From the NCBI GenBank assembly GCA_964428905.1, contig CAYSAA010000145.1, positions 1-9,296 on the forward strand: DNA of 9,296 nt, given 5' to 3'. Below, piece by piece: positions 1-6,792 of the stretch. This stretch comes from CAYSAA01 sp964428905 (GTDB lineage Bacteria > Atribacterota > Phoenicimicrobiia > Phoenicimicrobiales > Stramentimicrobiaceae). The translations under genes and the position numbers were made by a program. Under the pieces are notes generated by a model, which worked only from the letters and a program-made list of their open reading frames with translations, made no database searches and was not told where the DNA came from. Each line of letters opens with the position of its first letter. Within the stretch, counting starts at the first letter, position 1.

Positions 1-216
1 ACCTTGATTGATATTTATATTAGTTTTTTCATTTTTACTGCCTGGATTATTTATAGAGAAAATCATTTTTTAAACTCTCTGATTTGGTTTATTCTTATGA
101 TGGTATTGGGAAGTTTTACTTCTTGCCTTTACTTGTTTCTTGTCTTTCGAGAGGCTGACGGAAATTGGCAAAAATTTTGGTATGGCAAGCGCCTTAGTAC
201 GCATCAAAGAAAATGA
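1..216 (+). CDS. Small membrane protein, 3' end only (DUF1475-like)
   Basis: The frame is open from the left edge and ends at TGA 214-216, so the gene probably starts outside the window. A TTG at 4-6 is the only in-window start near the edge and has no room for a visible ribosome binding site. The visible 70 residues hold two hydrophobic segments, roughly residues 3-18 and 24-48, separated by a short charged turn (YREN). A basic tail follows (FWYGKR...HQRK), which by the positive-inside rule should be cytoplasmic. The pattern of an AWxxYRE turn, a WFxLMxxLGS segment and a short aromatic-basic tail recalls the DUF1475 family of small membrane proteins of unknown function. That assignment is from memory of the family and is tentative. 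mscL starts about 80 nt downstream and may be read separately. Confidence 0.6.
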   Translation, partial: TLIDIYISFFIFTAWIIYRENHFLNSLIWFILMMVLGSFTSCLYLFLVFREADGNWQKFWYGKRLSTHQRK

Positions 217-236
217 ATAAGAAATTCTCATTTTCA

Positions 237-266
237 TTTACAAAATCGATTTATTTTTAATAATAT
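237..266 (+). promoter_or_regulatory. Possible promoter of mscL
   Basis: TTTACA at 237-242 (5 of 6 to the -35 consensus) is followed after 18 nt by TAATAT at 261-266 (4 of 6 to the -10 consensus). The start of transcription would fall just before the ribosome binding site at 277-284, giving a very short leader. The region is AT-rich, so chance matches are likely. Confidence 0.3.
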
Positions 267-294
267 AAATTATTATAAGGGGTGATATTTGTAT

Positions 295-741
295 ATGTTA
301 AATGAATTCAAGAAATTTATTATGCGGGGAAATGTCCTGGACATGGCAGTTGGGATTGTTATTGGGGCTGCTTTTGGAACAATTGTAAGCTCTTTTGTCC
401 ATGATGTACTCATGCCACCTATTGGTCTTCTCTTGGGAGGAATTGATTTTAGCAATCTATTTATTACACTTAAAGCAGGAGCATCAGCTGGTCCCTATCT
501 CACGATTGCCGAGGCACAGGAAGCCGGCGCTGTTACCTTGAATTATGGTTTATTTATCAATACAATTATTAGTTTTCTGATTATTGCTTTTGCCATCTTC
601 CTGGTCATTCGCAAGGTAAATAGCATGAAAAAGAAAGAAGAGACACCTCCTCCTTCGACCAAGGAATGTCCTTATTGTTTTACCATGATTCCCATGAAGG
701 CAAAACGGTGTCCAAATTGTACTTCTGAATTAACAAAGTAG
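295..741 (+). CDS. mscL: Large-conductance mechanosensitive channel MscL with C-terminal zinc ribbon
   Basis: MscL is a homopentameric channel of the cytoplasmic membrane. It opens under high membrane tension and releases solutes during hypo-osmotic shock. The N-terminus (EFKKFIMRGNVLDMAVG, residues 4-20) is the family signature. TM1 spans about residues 14-38 and TM2 about 84-106, with a periplasmic loop between. I chose ATG 295 because it gives the standard MscL start (MLNEFKKF). A TTG at 289 is in frame and closer to the ribosome binding site AAGGGGTG (277-284), so a two-residue-longer form is possible. After TM2 the usual cytoplasmic helical bundle is replaced by a short linker and a CPYC(125-128)...CPNC(139-142) zinc ribbon. 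This tail occurs in a subset of MscL proteins; its role is not known to me. Total length is 148 residues, normal for the family. Confidence 0.95.
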   Translation: MLNEFKKFIMRGNVLDMAVGIVIGAAFGTIVSSFVHDVLMPPIGLLLGGIDFSNLFITLKAGASAGPYLTIAEAQEAGAVTLNYGLFINTIISFLIIAFAIFLVIRKVNSMKKKEETPPPSTKECPYCFTMIPMKAKRCPNCTSELTK

Positions 742-784
742 AAAAAAAATAGCTTGTAATTTTTAAAAATTATGCCCAAACTAT

Positions 785-818
785 GAGGGGTCAGCTAATC
801 GAGTACCACTGACCCCTT
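785..818. terminator. Possible bidirectional terminator between mscL and lipocalin gene
   Basis: AGGGGTCAG (786-794) pairs perfectly with CTGACCCCT (809-817), extended by a G-T pair, around a 14-nt loop. It lies between two convergent genes, where a shared terminator is expected. The U-run is poor on the + side (TTCACTTATC) and moderate on the minus side (after ATAGTTTGGGCA), so efficiency is uncertain. Confidence 0.5.
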
Positions 819-870
819 CACTTATCATTATCCCACTTCTATTGTTTTATCACCATTGATTATCATTAAA

Positions 871-1428
871 TTAATCAGAACAGATCTGTGGTGTTACTTC
901 AATCTTACTCACATCATAACCCCAGTCTTCTGCCTGTTGAATAAGCATATCATAAGTCGCTGAATTCATTTGGGGAGTTCGGGATAAAATCCATAAGAAT
1001 GTATAATTTCTCCCGGTTACCATCGCATAAGAATAATCTACTTCATCCAGAGCGATAATATTATACTGACTGGAAATTAGCGGAAAGAAACTGACTTTTA
1101 ATTGTCCTGGTTCATCAGGATTGGGAACCCAGGCAGTTCCGGTAATTTTATCTACCTTACCATCCGGCGTACTCTGGAATCCCTGATTGACTACCTCGAT
1201 TTTCCCATCATCCTGTAAGGTATAAGTTGCAGTTACACAAACTAAATCATTAGCAAACCAGGTAGGCAAACTGGCAATTTCATACCATACCCCTGTATAT
1301 CGCTCCAGATCAACTTGATCAACTGTTTGTATATTATCCAGAACCGGTGATCCGATAATAGCACAACCACTTAAAGACAAACCGATCACAACAATAATAA
1401 CAACAAAATAGAACACTTTTTTATTCAT
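871..1428 (-). CDS. blc: Blc-type bacterial lipocalin, lipoprotein
   Basis: Bacterial lipocalins are single-barrel proteins that bind fatty acids or lysophospholipids and are anchored by a lipid. E. coli Blc sits in the outer membrane and is induced by envelope stress. The protein (185 residues) starts with a lipoprotein signal peptide: MNKK, a hydrophobic stretch at 5-18, then the lipobox LSGC at residues 19-22. Residue +2 after the Cys is Ala, not the Asp that keeps lipoproteins in the inner membrane, so outer-membrane targeting is plausible. The lipocalin GxW motif is G46-V-W48 in YTGVWYEIASLP, and WILSRTP near the C-terminus is the Blc-typical strand. I chose ATG 1428 because AAGGAG lies 8 nt upstream; an in-frame TTG at 1455 has no ribosome binding site. 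The ATG overlaps the upstream gene's stop by 8 nt, implying coupled translation. Confidence 0.9.
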   Translation of the reverse strand: MNKKVFYFVVIIVVIGLSLSGCAIIGSPVLDNIQTVDQVDLERYTGVWYEIASLPTWFANDLVCVTATYTLQDDGKIEVVNQGFQSTPDGKVDKITGTAWVPNPDEPGQLKVSFFPLISSQYNIIALDEVDYSYAMVTGRNYTFLWILSRTPQMNSATYDMLIQQAEDWGYDVSKIEVTPQICSD

Positions 1429-2014
1429 TTTCAAACTCCTTTTTATAAGGTTCAACCTCTTTTACTAAATCCTGCCAAAATTTCTGCCTTTTTTCTGAAT
1501 CAGGAGGCGCTTTGACCGGTAATTCAAAAAATGGGGCACTCACTCCTTCCTTATTTAGTTCTTCTGATAAGATTTCCGCCATAATTCCCATCAATATTGG
1601 TTCATCTGGCTTTGGATTGTCTACTGGGTTAGGTGATTCAGTATTATAGCGATTCACCTTGTGTTTTCCCCAATGTATCCCACAGGTAGGACTGTTTTCT
1701 AATCCGATAAATCCGACTAAACGATAATTACTTCTAATAAATTCACTTACCATCAACATGGGTACTTTTAATAATTCTTTGCAGTGAGCCCGGAAAAAAA
1801 TATTATCATACTGCTGTCTTCCTTGAGGATTACGTTTTAGTCCCATAGCAGTGGTTTCAGGGCACGGATATTGTATAATCCCTACCTTCTTTTCCATTAA
1901 ATAGTTCATCAATTCATGTGATAAAGGAAAATTCTGTCCCAGGATATGAACACGGCAGTAAGGATTAACTAAGCATTGAGCAATTAGAATAATTTTACGA
2001 TCTTTTTTACTCAT
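1421..2014 (-). CDS. TudS-like (DUF523-related) putative Fe-S desulfidase
   Basis: Family TudS (formerly DUF523) contains thiouracil desulfidase, which removes sulfur from thiolated compounds using a [4Fe-4S] cluster held by three cysteines. This 197-residue protein has the cysteine layout of the TudS-related 'CD3072' branch: C14 (QCLVN), a second Cys in the same region at 20, C51 in YPCPE, and C111 in SPTCG. C14, C51 and C111 are the natural cluster ligands. The family assignment rests on these motifs; the substrate is unknown. The start ATG 2014 is preceded by AAGGAGG at good spacing. The gene lies 50 nt after the ABC ATPase gene and overlaps the lipocalin gene by 8 nt, so it is probably in the same transcript as the exporter, although its chemistry has no obvious link to export. 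Two further cysteines (20 and 78) are not family-wide in my memory. Confidence 0.8.
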   Translation of the reverse strand: MSKKDRKIILIAQCLVNPYCRVHILGQNFPLSHELMNYLMEKKVGIIQYPCPETTAMGLKRNPQGRQQYDNIFFRAHCKELLKVPMLMVSEFIRSNYRLVGFIGLENSPTCGIHWGKHKVNRYNTESPNPVDNPKPDEPILMGIMAEILSEELNKEGVSAPFFELPVKAPPDSEKRQKFWQDLVKEVEPYKKEFENE

Positions 2015-2064
2015 ACTTCCTCCTTATTTTTTACTAATATTTACTCTGAAATAAACAAAAAAAA

Positions 2065-2856
2065 CTACCTGAGGTGAACTACTTTAGAATCATCCTTTTG
2101 GTATAGTTTGCAATACTCAGGTGCAATGGATAACCATTCTTTATCTTCATCTTCCTGGTCATTCGCAAAATCCTTAATAATCTCACCATCCAGCATTTCC
2201 ACCACCCGATTGGATTTAGCGGCAATATGCCGCTCATGAGTGATGATTAAAAAGGTAGTTCCTATTTCCTGATTTATTTTCTTTAATAGACCAAATACCT
2301 GGTCTGTATTGGAAGAATCCAAATTTCCGGTAGGTTCGTCTGCCAGAATCAAGGAAGGCTCATTAATCAGTGAACGGGCAATGGCCACACGTTGCTGCTG
2401 ACCACCGGATAGGTTATTTCCTTTATTATTCATTCTCTCTTTGAGTCCAACCAATTCTAACAATTCTTTCGCTCTTTTAACTTTCTTAGCTGATGTTAAT
2501 TGATGTTTAATCCAGGTTGGCACCAATACATTTTCCAGGGCAGTAAATTCTTTTAGTAAAAAATGAAACTGAAAGATAAAACCAACATGCTGATTTCTGA
2601 AATCAGCCAGTTGATTTTGTTTCATCTTCCCTAATGGCTCTCCCTGAAAAAAAATCTCTCCCGAAGTTGGTTGGTCCAGAGCACCCAGGATATTGGCCAG
2701 AGTTGTTTTCCCGCACCCGGAAGGTCCAATTAAGGTTATAAACTCATTTTGTTCCAATTTAACATTAAGTTTTTTTAAGGCTACAGTTTGAATAACCCTT
2801 CCATAAACTTTTCTTATTTCTTTTGCTTCTAATAAAATCTTTTTCCTATCAGGCAT
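2065..2856 (-). CDS. ABC transporter ATP-binding protein, LolD/MacB family
   Basis: This cytoplasmic ATPase subunit powers a MacB/LolCDE-type mechanotransmitter. In 263 residues all ABC motifs are intact: Walker A GPSGCGKT (44-51), Q-loop Q96, signature LSGGQQQR (149-156), Walker B LILADEP (169-175) with catalytic E174, D-loop NLD (178-180) and H-loop H207. The LADEPTGNLD sequence is typical of the LolD/MacB/FtsE group. A C-terminal extension of about 35 residues (from about 228) is acidic and then basic. ATG 2856 follows GAGGTGAT and overlaps the permease stop by 8 nt, so the two subunits are translationally coupled. The permease is a separate protein, unlike E. coli MacB, where both domains are fused. 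The transported substrate cannot be read from the sequence; candidates include lipoproteins, peptides, macrolides and other amphiphiles. Confidence 0.95.
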   Translation of the reverse strand: MPDRKKILLEAKEIRKVYGRVIQTVALKKLNVKLEQNEFITLIGPSGCGKTTLANILGALDQPTSGEIFFQGEPLGKMKQNQLADFRNQHVGFIFQFHFLLKEFTALENVLVPTWIKHQLTSAKKVKRAKELLELVGLKERMNNKGNNLSGGQQQRVAIARSLINEPSLILADEPTGNLDSSNTDQVFGLLKKINQEIGTTFLIITHERHIAAKSNRVVEMLDGEIIKDFANDQEDEDKEWLSIAPEYCKLYQKDDSKVVHLR

Positions 2857-4042
2857 TTCTGATCACCTCAATTGGATTTAATCTGGCCGAACTATTGGCA
2901 GGAATAACAGCAGATACAATACAGGCAAGAGTAGTTATAATGATAATAAATATGATTTGAGATAACTGTACCTCAATAGAAAAAATACTTACAAAATTTG
3001 TGAAAGCATTAATTAACAAAATGCCAAGCACCGTGCCGGATAAAGCCCCAAAAAATCCCAGAATAGCTCCCTGAAAAATAAATATCATGCGCGCACTATT
3101 ATTTTTAATACCAAGCGCCTTTAAAATTCCAAGCTCACGAGAACGCTGAATAACAGAAATCCCTAGAACACTGGAAATTCCCAGAGTTACCGCTAACAAA
3201 ACAAATATCTGAATAATATAATTTGATACACTTTGACTACTTAAAGCATTTAATAACTGGGCATTCTGTTCTTTCCAATTTTCCACTAATAAGCCACCCA
3301 GCTGAAAAGATAATTCACGACCAATCCGATCAGCAGCAAAAACATCATTCATTTGCAGTTCAATCCTGGAAATATAATCTTCTTTATCCAATAATTTTTG
3401 GGCCCTTTTTAAATCAATAAATATCCAATTACTGTTGATAGATTGGTTCTCAAAATCAAATATCCCCTGAATACTAAATCTTTCCCGCACATTATTGGCT
3501 AAAGCAATTGATACTACATCTCCCGCATTAAGCTTAAAATCTTCTGCCAGGTCTTTGCCGATGAGAATTTGATTTCCTTCCAGCACATCATTTCCTTTGA
3601 TGATTCGTTCTGAAATCTGATAAATCCGATTAGCGCGATCCAACTCTACTCCCCTCAATAATATCGAAGTATCCTCTCCTCCTTTCACTAAAAAACCATT
3701 TCCATCCAGTACCGGAGAAATGGCAGTAAACTGAGCATTATTTTCTAAATTATTTAAAACAGGACGCCAATCCTGAAAATCAGCTGTTTTAGCCAGTTGA
3801 CTTTCAATCAACCCAAAACGAGAAACCTGTCTAATGTCTCTAAAAATATCACTGCTTTCACTGATAGTGATATGGGCACTATTACCCAATGTTTGTTCAA
3901 TCAGGTTTGACTGCAGACTGGTGATAATGGCACCGATAAAAATAATAACAGAGACACCAACTGCAATACCGATTACAATAAATAAAGATTGGTTTCTTCC
4001 TTCTATCAGAAACCTAAGTGCAACACGTAAGGAGAAAAGCAT
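2849..4042 (-). CDS. FtsX/MacB/LolE-type ABC permease
   Basis: This is the membrane subunit of the exporter. Topology fits the four-TM MacB/LolC-E plan in 397 residues: TM1 at about 18-42, a large periplasmic MacB-PCD-like domain to about 270, TM2 at about 275-298, TM3 at about 318-350 and TM4 at about 358-381. Between TM2 and TM3 lies the conserved coupling element RSRELGILKALG (about 300-311), which contacts the ATPase. The C-terminus carries the family's P...SARLNPIEVIR motif. The start ATG 4042 has AAAGGAA 7-8 nt upstream. It begins 20 nt after the membrane-fusion protein's stop and overlaps the ATPase start, so the order is fusion protein, permease, ATPase. One permease gene suggests a homodimer (MacB/LolF-like) rather than a LolC/LolE heterodimer. 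Confidence 0.92.
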   Translation of the reverse strand: MLFSLRVALRFLIEGRNQSLFIVIGIAVGVSVIIFIGAIITSLQSNLIEQTLGNSAHITISESSDIFRDIRQVSRFGLIESQLAKTADFQDWRPVLNNLENNAQFTAISPVLDGNGFLVKGGEDTSILLRGVELDRANRIYQISERIIKGNDVLEGNQILIGKDLAEDFKLNAGDVVSIALANNVRERFSIQGIFDFENQSINSNWIFIDLKRAQKLLDKEDYISRIELQMNDVFAADRIGRELSFQLGGLLVENWKEQNAQLLNALSSQSVSNYIIQIFVLLAVTLGISSVLGISVIQRSRELGILKALGIKNNSARMIFIFQGAILGFFGALSGTVLGILLINAFTNFVSIFSIEVQLSQIIFIIIITTLACIVSAVIPANSSARLNPIEVIRNA

Positions 4043-4062
4043 TCATATTCCTTTCATATCTT

Positions 4063-5250
4063 TTAATCTTTTAAAACAACTTCCATACCATTCTCTAGTC
4101 CTGCCGGATTAAGAATAATTTCATTCAATCTAACACCTTCAATTACTCTAATTTCCTGGGCATTGGGATTATCAATAATAACACTTCTCTTTTTTGATCG
4201 TCCATCAAGAATGGAAAAAACAAAATAATTTCCTTCATCACTTACTATATATTCCTGAGGAATCACCAGGGCATTCGGATATTCGGCATAAATAATTTCA
4301 CAACGCACTGTCAGATTCTTGATTAAGTAATCATTGTCTTCCATCAGTTTTACTTTTATCTGTACAGTTCCTTTATCTGAATTCACTGAGGGAGCTATAT
4401 AATAAATCATTCCCTCTATCTTATTTTCCGGAGAAAATTCAGTTGATACAAATACAGTCTGATTAAGGCTGATTCGGGGAAGATTTCTCTCATCCAGCTC
4501 GATTTCTACATATTTACTATTTTTTTCTGCTATAGTAAAAAGGTTCTCTCCTATCATGGCATATTCACCTATCGATTTGTACTGCTCAATAATAATACCG
4601 TTAATTGGAGAAAGGATAGTGTGCTTATCTAGTCTATTTCTAAGAAGATCAATCCGGGTTTGTGCTGATTCCATCTCTGCCAGAGCAGTTTCTCTCTTTG
4701 CACCACCCTCGGCACAGGATTCCATAAATTTTTTTTGAATTTCGGTTGTTGATTGTTGTAATTCCAGTTGATGTCTTGCTTCTTCCAGTCTGTCTTGGGC
4801 AATTGCCTGTTGTAAATACAATCGCTCATACCTGATTACTTTTTCCTGGAGTTCCTGTGTGGCTAATTGGGCTTGGCGATACTGCTCTTGAGAGGTAGGA
4901 CAAGTAGTATTGACAATCTCATCATAACGTGATTTTGCCAGGGAATAACTGGCTTCAGCCTGTTTTAAATCTAAATAGACATCAATGGTTTCAAATTTCA
5001 GAAGGATTTGTCCCTGATTAACTTCATCACCTTCAACTGCCTGAAGTTCTACAATCTTTCCGGATACCTCAGTTTTTGTTTCAGTTAATCCTTCTAGAAG
5101 AACCGTTCCGGTGGTTAGTATTTTGTCATAATAGTCTACTTGCTGAACCCGGATATAGGTTGCTTCTTGGGAATTAGAACGCTGGTAAAAATAAAACCCT
5201 CCCAATCCAACAAGAACAATAATTAATAAAATGAACAATTTTTTATACAT
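4063..5250 (-). CDS. Periplasmic membrane-fusion (HlyD/MacA-type) protein
   Basis: Membrane-fusion proteins bridge an inner-membrane ABC permease to the outer membrane or cell surface. The 395-residue protein has an N-terminal anchor (MYKK, hydrophobic 5-22). A split lipoyl-like domain follows (about 58-90, EVSGKIVEL...GDEVNQGQ, and about 210-245, LSPINGIIIEQ). A long alpha-hairpin spans about 92-209, with tip RLYLQQAIAQDRLEEA at about 143-158. Beta-barrel and membrane-proximal domains reach the C-terminus. Two cysteines, C117 and C179, sit at equal distances from the tip. I start it at ATG 5250, where the anchor begins cleanly. GGGAGG is about 12 nt upstream, rather long. The in-frame ATG 5277 has no ribosome binding site and would place that GGGAGG inside the gene. 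It heads the leftward exporter run and is divergent from the OLE RNA. Confidence 0.9.
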   Translation of the reverse strand: MYKKLFILLIIVLVGLGGFYFYQRSNSQEATYIRVQQVDYYDKILTTGTVLLEGLTETKTEVSGKIVELQAVEGDEVNQGQILLKFETIDVYLDLKQAEASYSLAKSRYDEIVNTTCPTSQEQYRQAQLATQELQEKVIRYERLYLQQAIAQDRLEEARHQLELQQSTTEIQKKFMESCAEGGAKRETALAEMESAQTRIDLLRNRLDKHTILSPINGIIIEQYKSIGEYAMIGENLFTIAEKNSKYVEIELDERNLPRISLNQTVFVSTEFSPENKIEGMIYYIAPSVNSDKGTVQIKVKLMEDNDYLIKNLTVRCEIIYAEYPNALVIPQEYIVSDEGNYFVFSILDGRSKKRSVIIDNPNAQEIRVIEGVRLNEIILNPAGLENGMEVVLKD

Positions 5251-5317
5251 CCAAATATTGCACCTCCCAAAAAGCATCTAGAATAACGATTGACTTCACT
5301 TTTACTTATTCAGCATC

Positions 5318-5346
5318 ATTTTAATCTATTATATCATTATTTACAA
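5318..5346 (-). promoter_or_regulatory. Possible promoter of the exporter operon
   Basis: Read on the minus strand, TTGTAA (5346-5341) and TAAAAT (5323-5318, 5 of 6 to TATAAT) are 17 nt apart. Transcription would start near 5311, about 60 nt before the fusion-protein ATG. The whole 5278-5477 stretch is AT-rich, so the call is tentative. Confidence 0.35.
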
Positions 5347-5447
5347 TTTGTATTTTTAAGATTATCCAGTATAATATAGGTAGTTGATATAAATACTATT
5401 TTTAATACTGGAATTTTCTTTATTTTACTAAAAATATATTAGGTTTT

Positions 5448-5476
5448 GTTTTAACTTATACAAAAAATTTTAAATT
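5448..5476 (+). promoter_or_regulatory. Possible promoter of the OLE RNA
   Basis: TTGTTT (5448-5453) and TAAATT (5471-5476) are 17 nt apart and would start transcription at about 5482, on the GG of the RNA's closing stem. Both hexamers are weak. A better -10, TATAAT at 5370-5375, exists further upstream but its -35 is poor (TTGTAT, 16 nt spacing). It would give about 95 nt of extra leader. Confidence 0.3.
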
Positions 5477-5477
5477 G

Positions 5478-6047
5478 AAATGGATGGTGCAGTATCCTAG
5501 TTAATACCCTGTTTCTGAAGGCGGGGCTAAAAATCCGTCAAGGGCACATCGATGAAGTTCCTGGTGTTGGCTGCTGACGCCCAGTCGGGAGTTGATGCTG
5601 GGAGTTAAGGGTTAGGGGCGATCCGCAATGGCATGCGGGCGTAGACCCCTTTCCCGTGGAGGCTTATTTGCCAATGGCAAGGCATATGAGCGAACCTGTA
5701 TCTGTTGCAAGATGGGTACAGCGTAGCCTGCTTTGCGTGGCTCAGGGGGAAGCATAAGAACTAGGTAAGCATCGAGGATCCCGGTGCTATTACGCTAGCT
5801 GAAACCTGGGCTGCTAAAGAAGCTAAGGAACAGAGCGTATTTGAAGGAAAACTTCTAGGCTGTCGGTGCTAAACCGGGTATACCAGGGATTTAAGTGTGG
5901 CCTCAGTGGCAATCCAGTCCTATACCGGGTGACTGTATAGCCGGAATATGAAGGGGAAACCGCCTGTCTGGTAACAGCAGGTTATTCCGGGGGAAAACCT
6001 ACTGGACCTAAGCCGCAACATTGACTTGGTATATCACCATCCATTTT
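5478..6047 (+). ncRNA. ole: OLE RNA (ornate, large, extremophilic RNA)
   Basis: OLE is a class of roughly 600-nt structured bacterial RNAs that bind the membrane protein OapA and localise to the membrane. In Bacillus halodurans the complex affects cold, alcohol and Mg2+ tolerance. This block has no long open frame and is about half G+C in AT-rich surroundings. Its two ends, 5478-5489 and 6035-6046, form a perfect 12-bp stem (AAATGGATGGTG with CACCATCCATTT). Internal helices I can pair include CCCAG 5580-5584 with CTGGG 5598-5602. AGGGG 5614-5618 pairs with CCCCT 5646-5650, and encloses CCGCA 5623-5627 with TGCGG 5634-5638. Others are TTGCC 5668-5672 with GGCAA 5676-5680, CTGTA 5696-5700 with TACAG 5717-5721, and CCGGAATA 5941-5948 with TATTCCGG 5983-5990, the last enclosing CCTG/CAGG. 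The OLE call rests on size, structure and the OapA-like gene 64 nt downstream; I did not match it to the family's covariance model. Group II intron features are missing. Confidence 0.82.
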
Positions 6048-6065
6048 CTGATTAATAATAATCAG
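6048..6065. repeat. Short inverted repeat (hairpin) between OLE RNA and oapA
   Basis: CTGATTA (6048-6054) and TAATCAG (6059-6065) form a 7-bp AT-rich hairpin with a 4-nt loop, immediately after the 3' strand of the OLE closing stem. It could mark an RNA 3' end or processing point. It lacks the GC content and T-run of a terminator. Confidence 0.35.
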
Positions 6066-6111
6066 CTGATACATTTTTAGCATTTGATTATTATTTTAAG
6101 GTAAGCCTATT

Positions 6112-6651
6112 TTGAAAAATTTTAAAGAAAGCTTATTAATCACATTCTTTACATTTGTACTAACCATCGTGGTTGCACTGCTTTCTTATTCCTGGATTGA
6201 ATCAATCTCCTTCTTCCCGGCAGTAATCATACTTATTGTCATTATTTTTATCGGTGTTATCAGTGACATGGTTGGTATTGCAGCTGCGGCTGCCAAAGAA
6301 AAACCATTTCATGCCAAGGCATCAAAAAAGGTATTCGGTGCCAAAAAAGGGCTTTTTTTAGTGAGACATGCTAACCGGGTTTCAAATTTCATGTGTGATA
6401 TTGTTGGTGATATTTGTGGAATTATAAGCGGTTCTTTAGGGTTGGTTATTATTATCAAGATGGCTAATAATTGGCAGCTCCCCAGGAGTTGGATTGATTT
6501 ATTTGTACTCAGTCTTATTGCATCCCTTACTGTAGGCGGAAAATCTTTCTTAAAGAGTTATGGCATCAAAAAAGCAAATGAAATTATTTTATTGGTAGGG
6601 AAAATATTAGCAAGCCCAACACTCCTAAGAGATATGCTAAACAGGCATTAA
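6112..6651 (+). CDS. oapA: OapA, OLE RNA-associated membrane protein
   Basis: OapA binds OLE RNA, with two protein copies per RNA in the B. halodurans system, and holds it at the cytoplasmic membrane. This 179-residue protein has the expected size (about 21 kDa) and gene order, directly after the RNA. Hydrophobic segments are at about 8-25, 34-57, 101-118 and 128-143. Between TM2 and TM3 lies a conserved-looking cytoplasmic, basic region. It begins SDMVGIAAAAAKEKPFHAKA (51-70), continues with VFGAKK and RHANRVSN (85-92), and ends CDIVGDICG (95-103). LTVGGKS (139-145) closes TM4. The region is faintly like the DUF21 domain of CorC/CNNM Mg2+ transporters, which is interesting given the Mg2+ phenotype, but this likeness is from memory. 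The start is TTG 6112 with AAGG 10 nt upstream; no ATG lies near the N-terminus. The two Cys residues (95, 102) are in the loop. Confidence 0.85.
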   Translation: MKNFKESLLITFFTFVLTIVVALLSYSWIESISFFPAVIILIVIIFIGVISDMVGIAAAAAKEKPFHAKASKKVFGAKKGLFLVRHANRVSNFMCDIVGDICGIISGSLGLVIIIKMANNWQLPRSWIDLFVLSLIASLTVGGKSFLKSYGIKKANEIILLVGKILASPTLLRDMLNRH

Positions 6652-6720
6652 CTGCCAGGAAAATCCTTGCTTCATCATGACTAGGAAATCTGAAAGCAGA
6701 TTTTAAACTATTATATCCCA

Positions 6721-6769
6721 CATTTCAAAAACCCTGAGACCAGAGGGGTGGTTCAGGGTTTTTGAAATG
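6721..6769. terminator. Strong bidirectional rho-independent terminator after oapA
   Basis: Seventeen bases at 6721-6737 (CATTTCAAAAACCCTGA) pair perfectly with 6753-6769. The core is CCCTGA/TCAGGG, extended inward by ACC/GGT past one bulged G. Five T follow the core on the + strand, and on the minus strand the complementary arm gives the same T-run. It lies 70 nt after oapA and can also stop the leftward transcript from the acetyltransferase side. Confidence 0.8.
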
Positions 6770-6792
6770 GTTTAGAATTTGCGATTTATCTG

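Noticed and set aside
1429..1455. Longer lipocalin starting at TTG 1455
   Set aside because: Poor upstream sequence; ATG 1428 has AAGGAG at ideal spacing and gives a standard lipoprotein signal peptide.
3834..4112. Plus-strand open frame of 92 codons opposite the permease gene
   Set aside because: Antisense shadow of a well-supported ABC permease; no ribosome binding site and no protein family likeness.
5251..5277. Longer membrane-fusion protein starting at ATG 5277
   Set aside because: No ribosome binding site upstream, and the GGGAGG serving ATG 5250 would fall inside the coding region.
5478..6047. Group II intron or retroelement without its ORF
   Set aside because: No GUGYG-type 5' end, no recognisable domain V hairpin with AGC triad, no reverse transcriptase. 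The end-to-end closing stem and the OapA-like neighbour fit OLE better.
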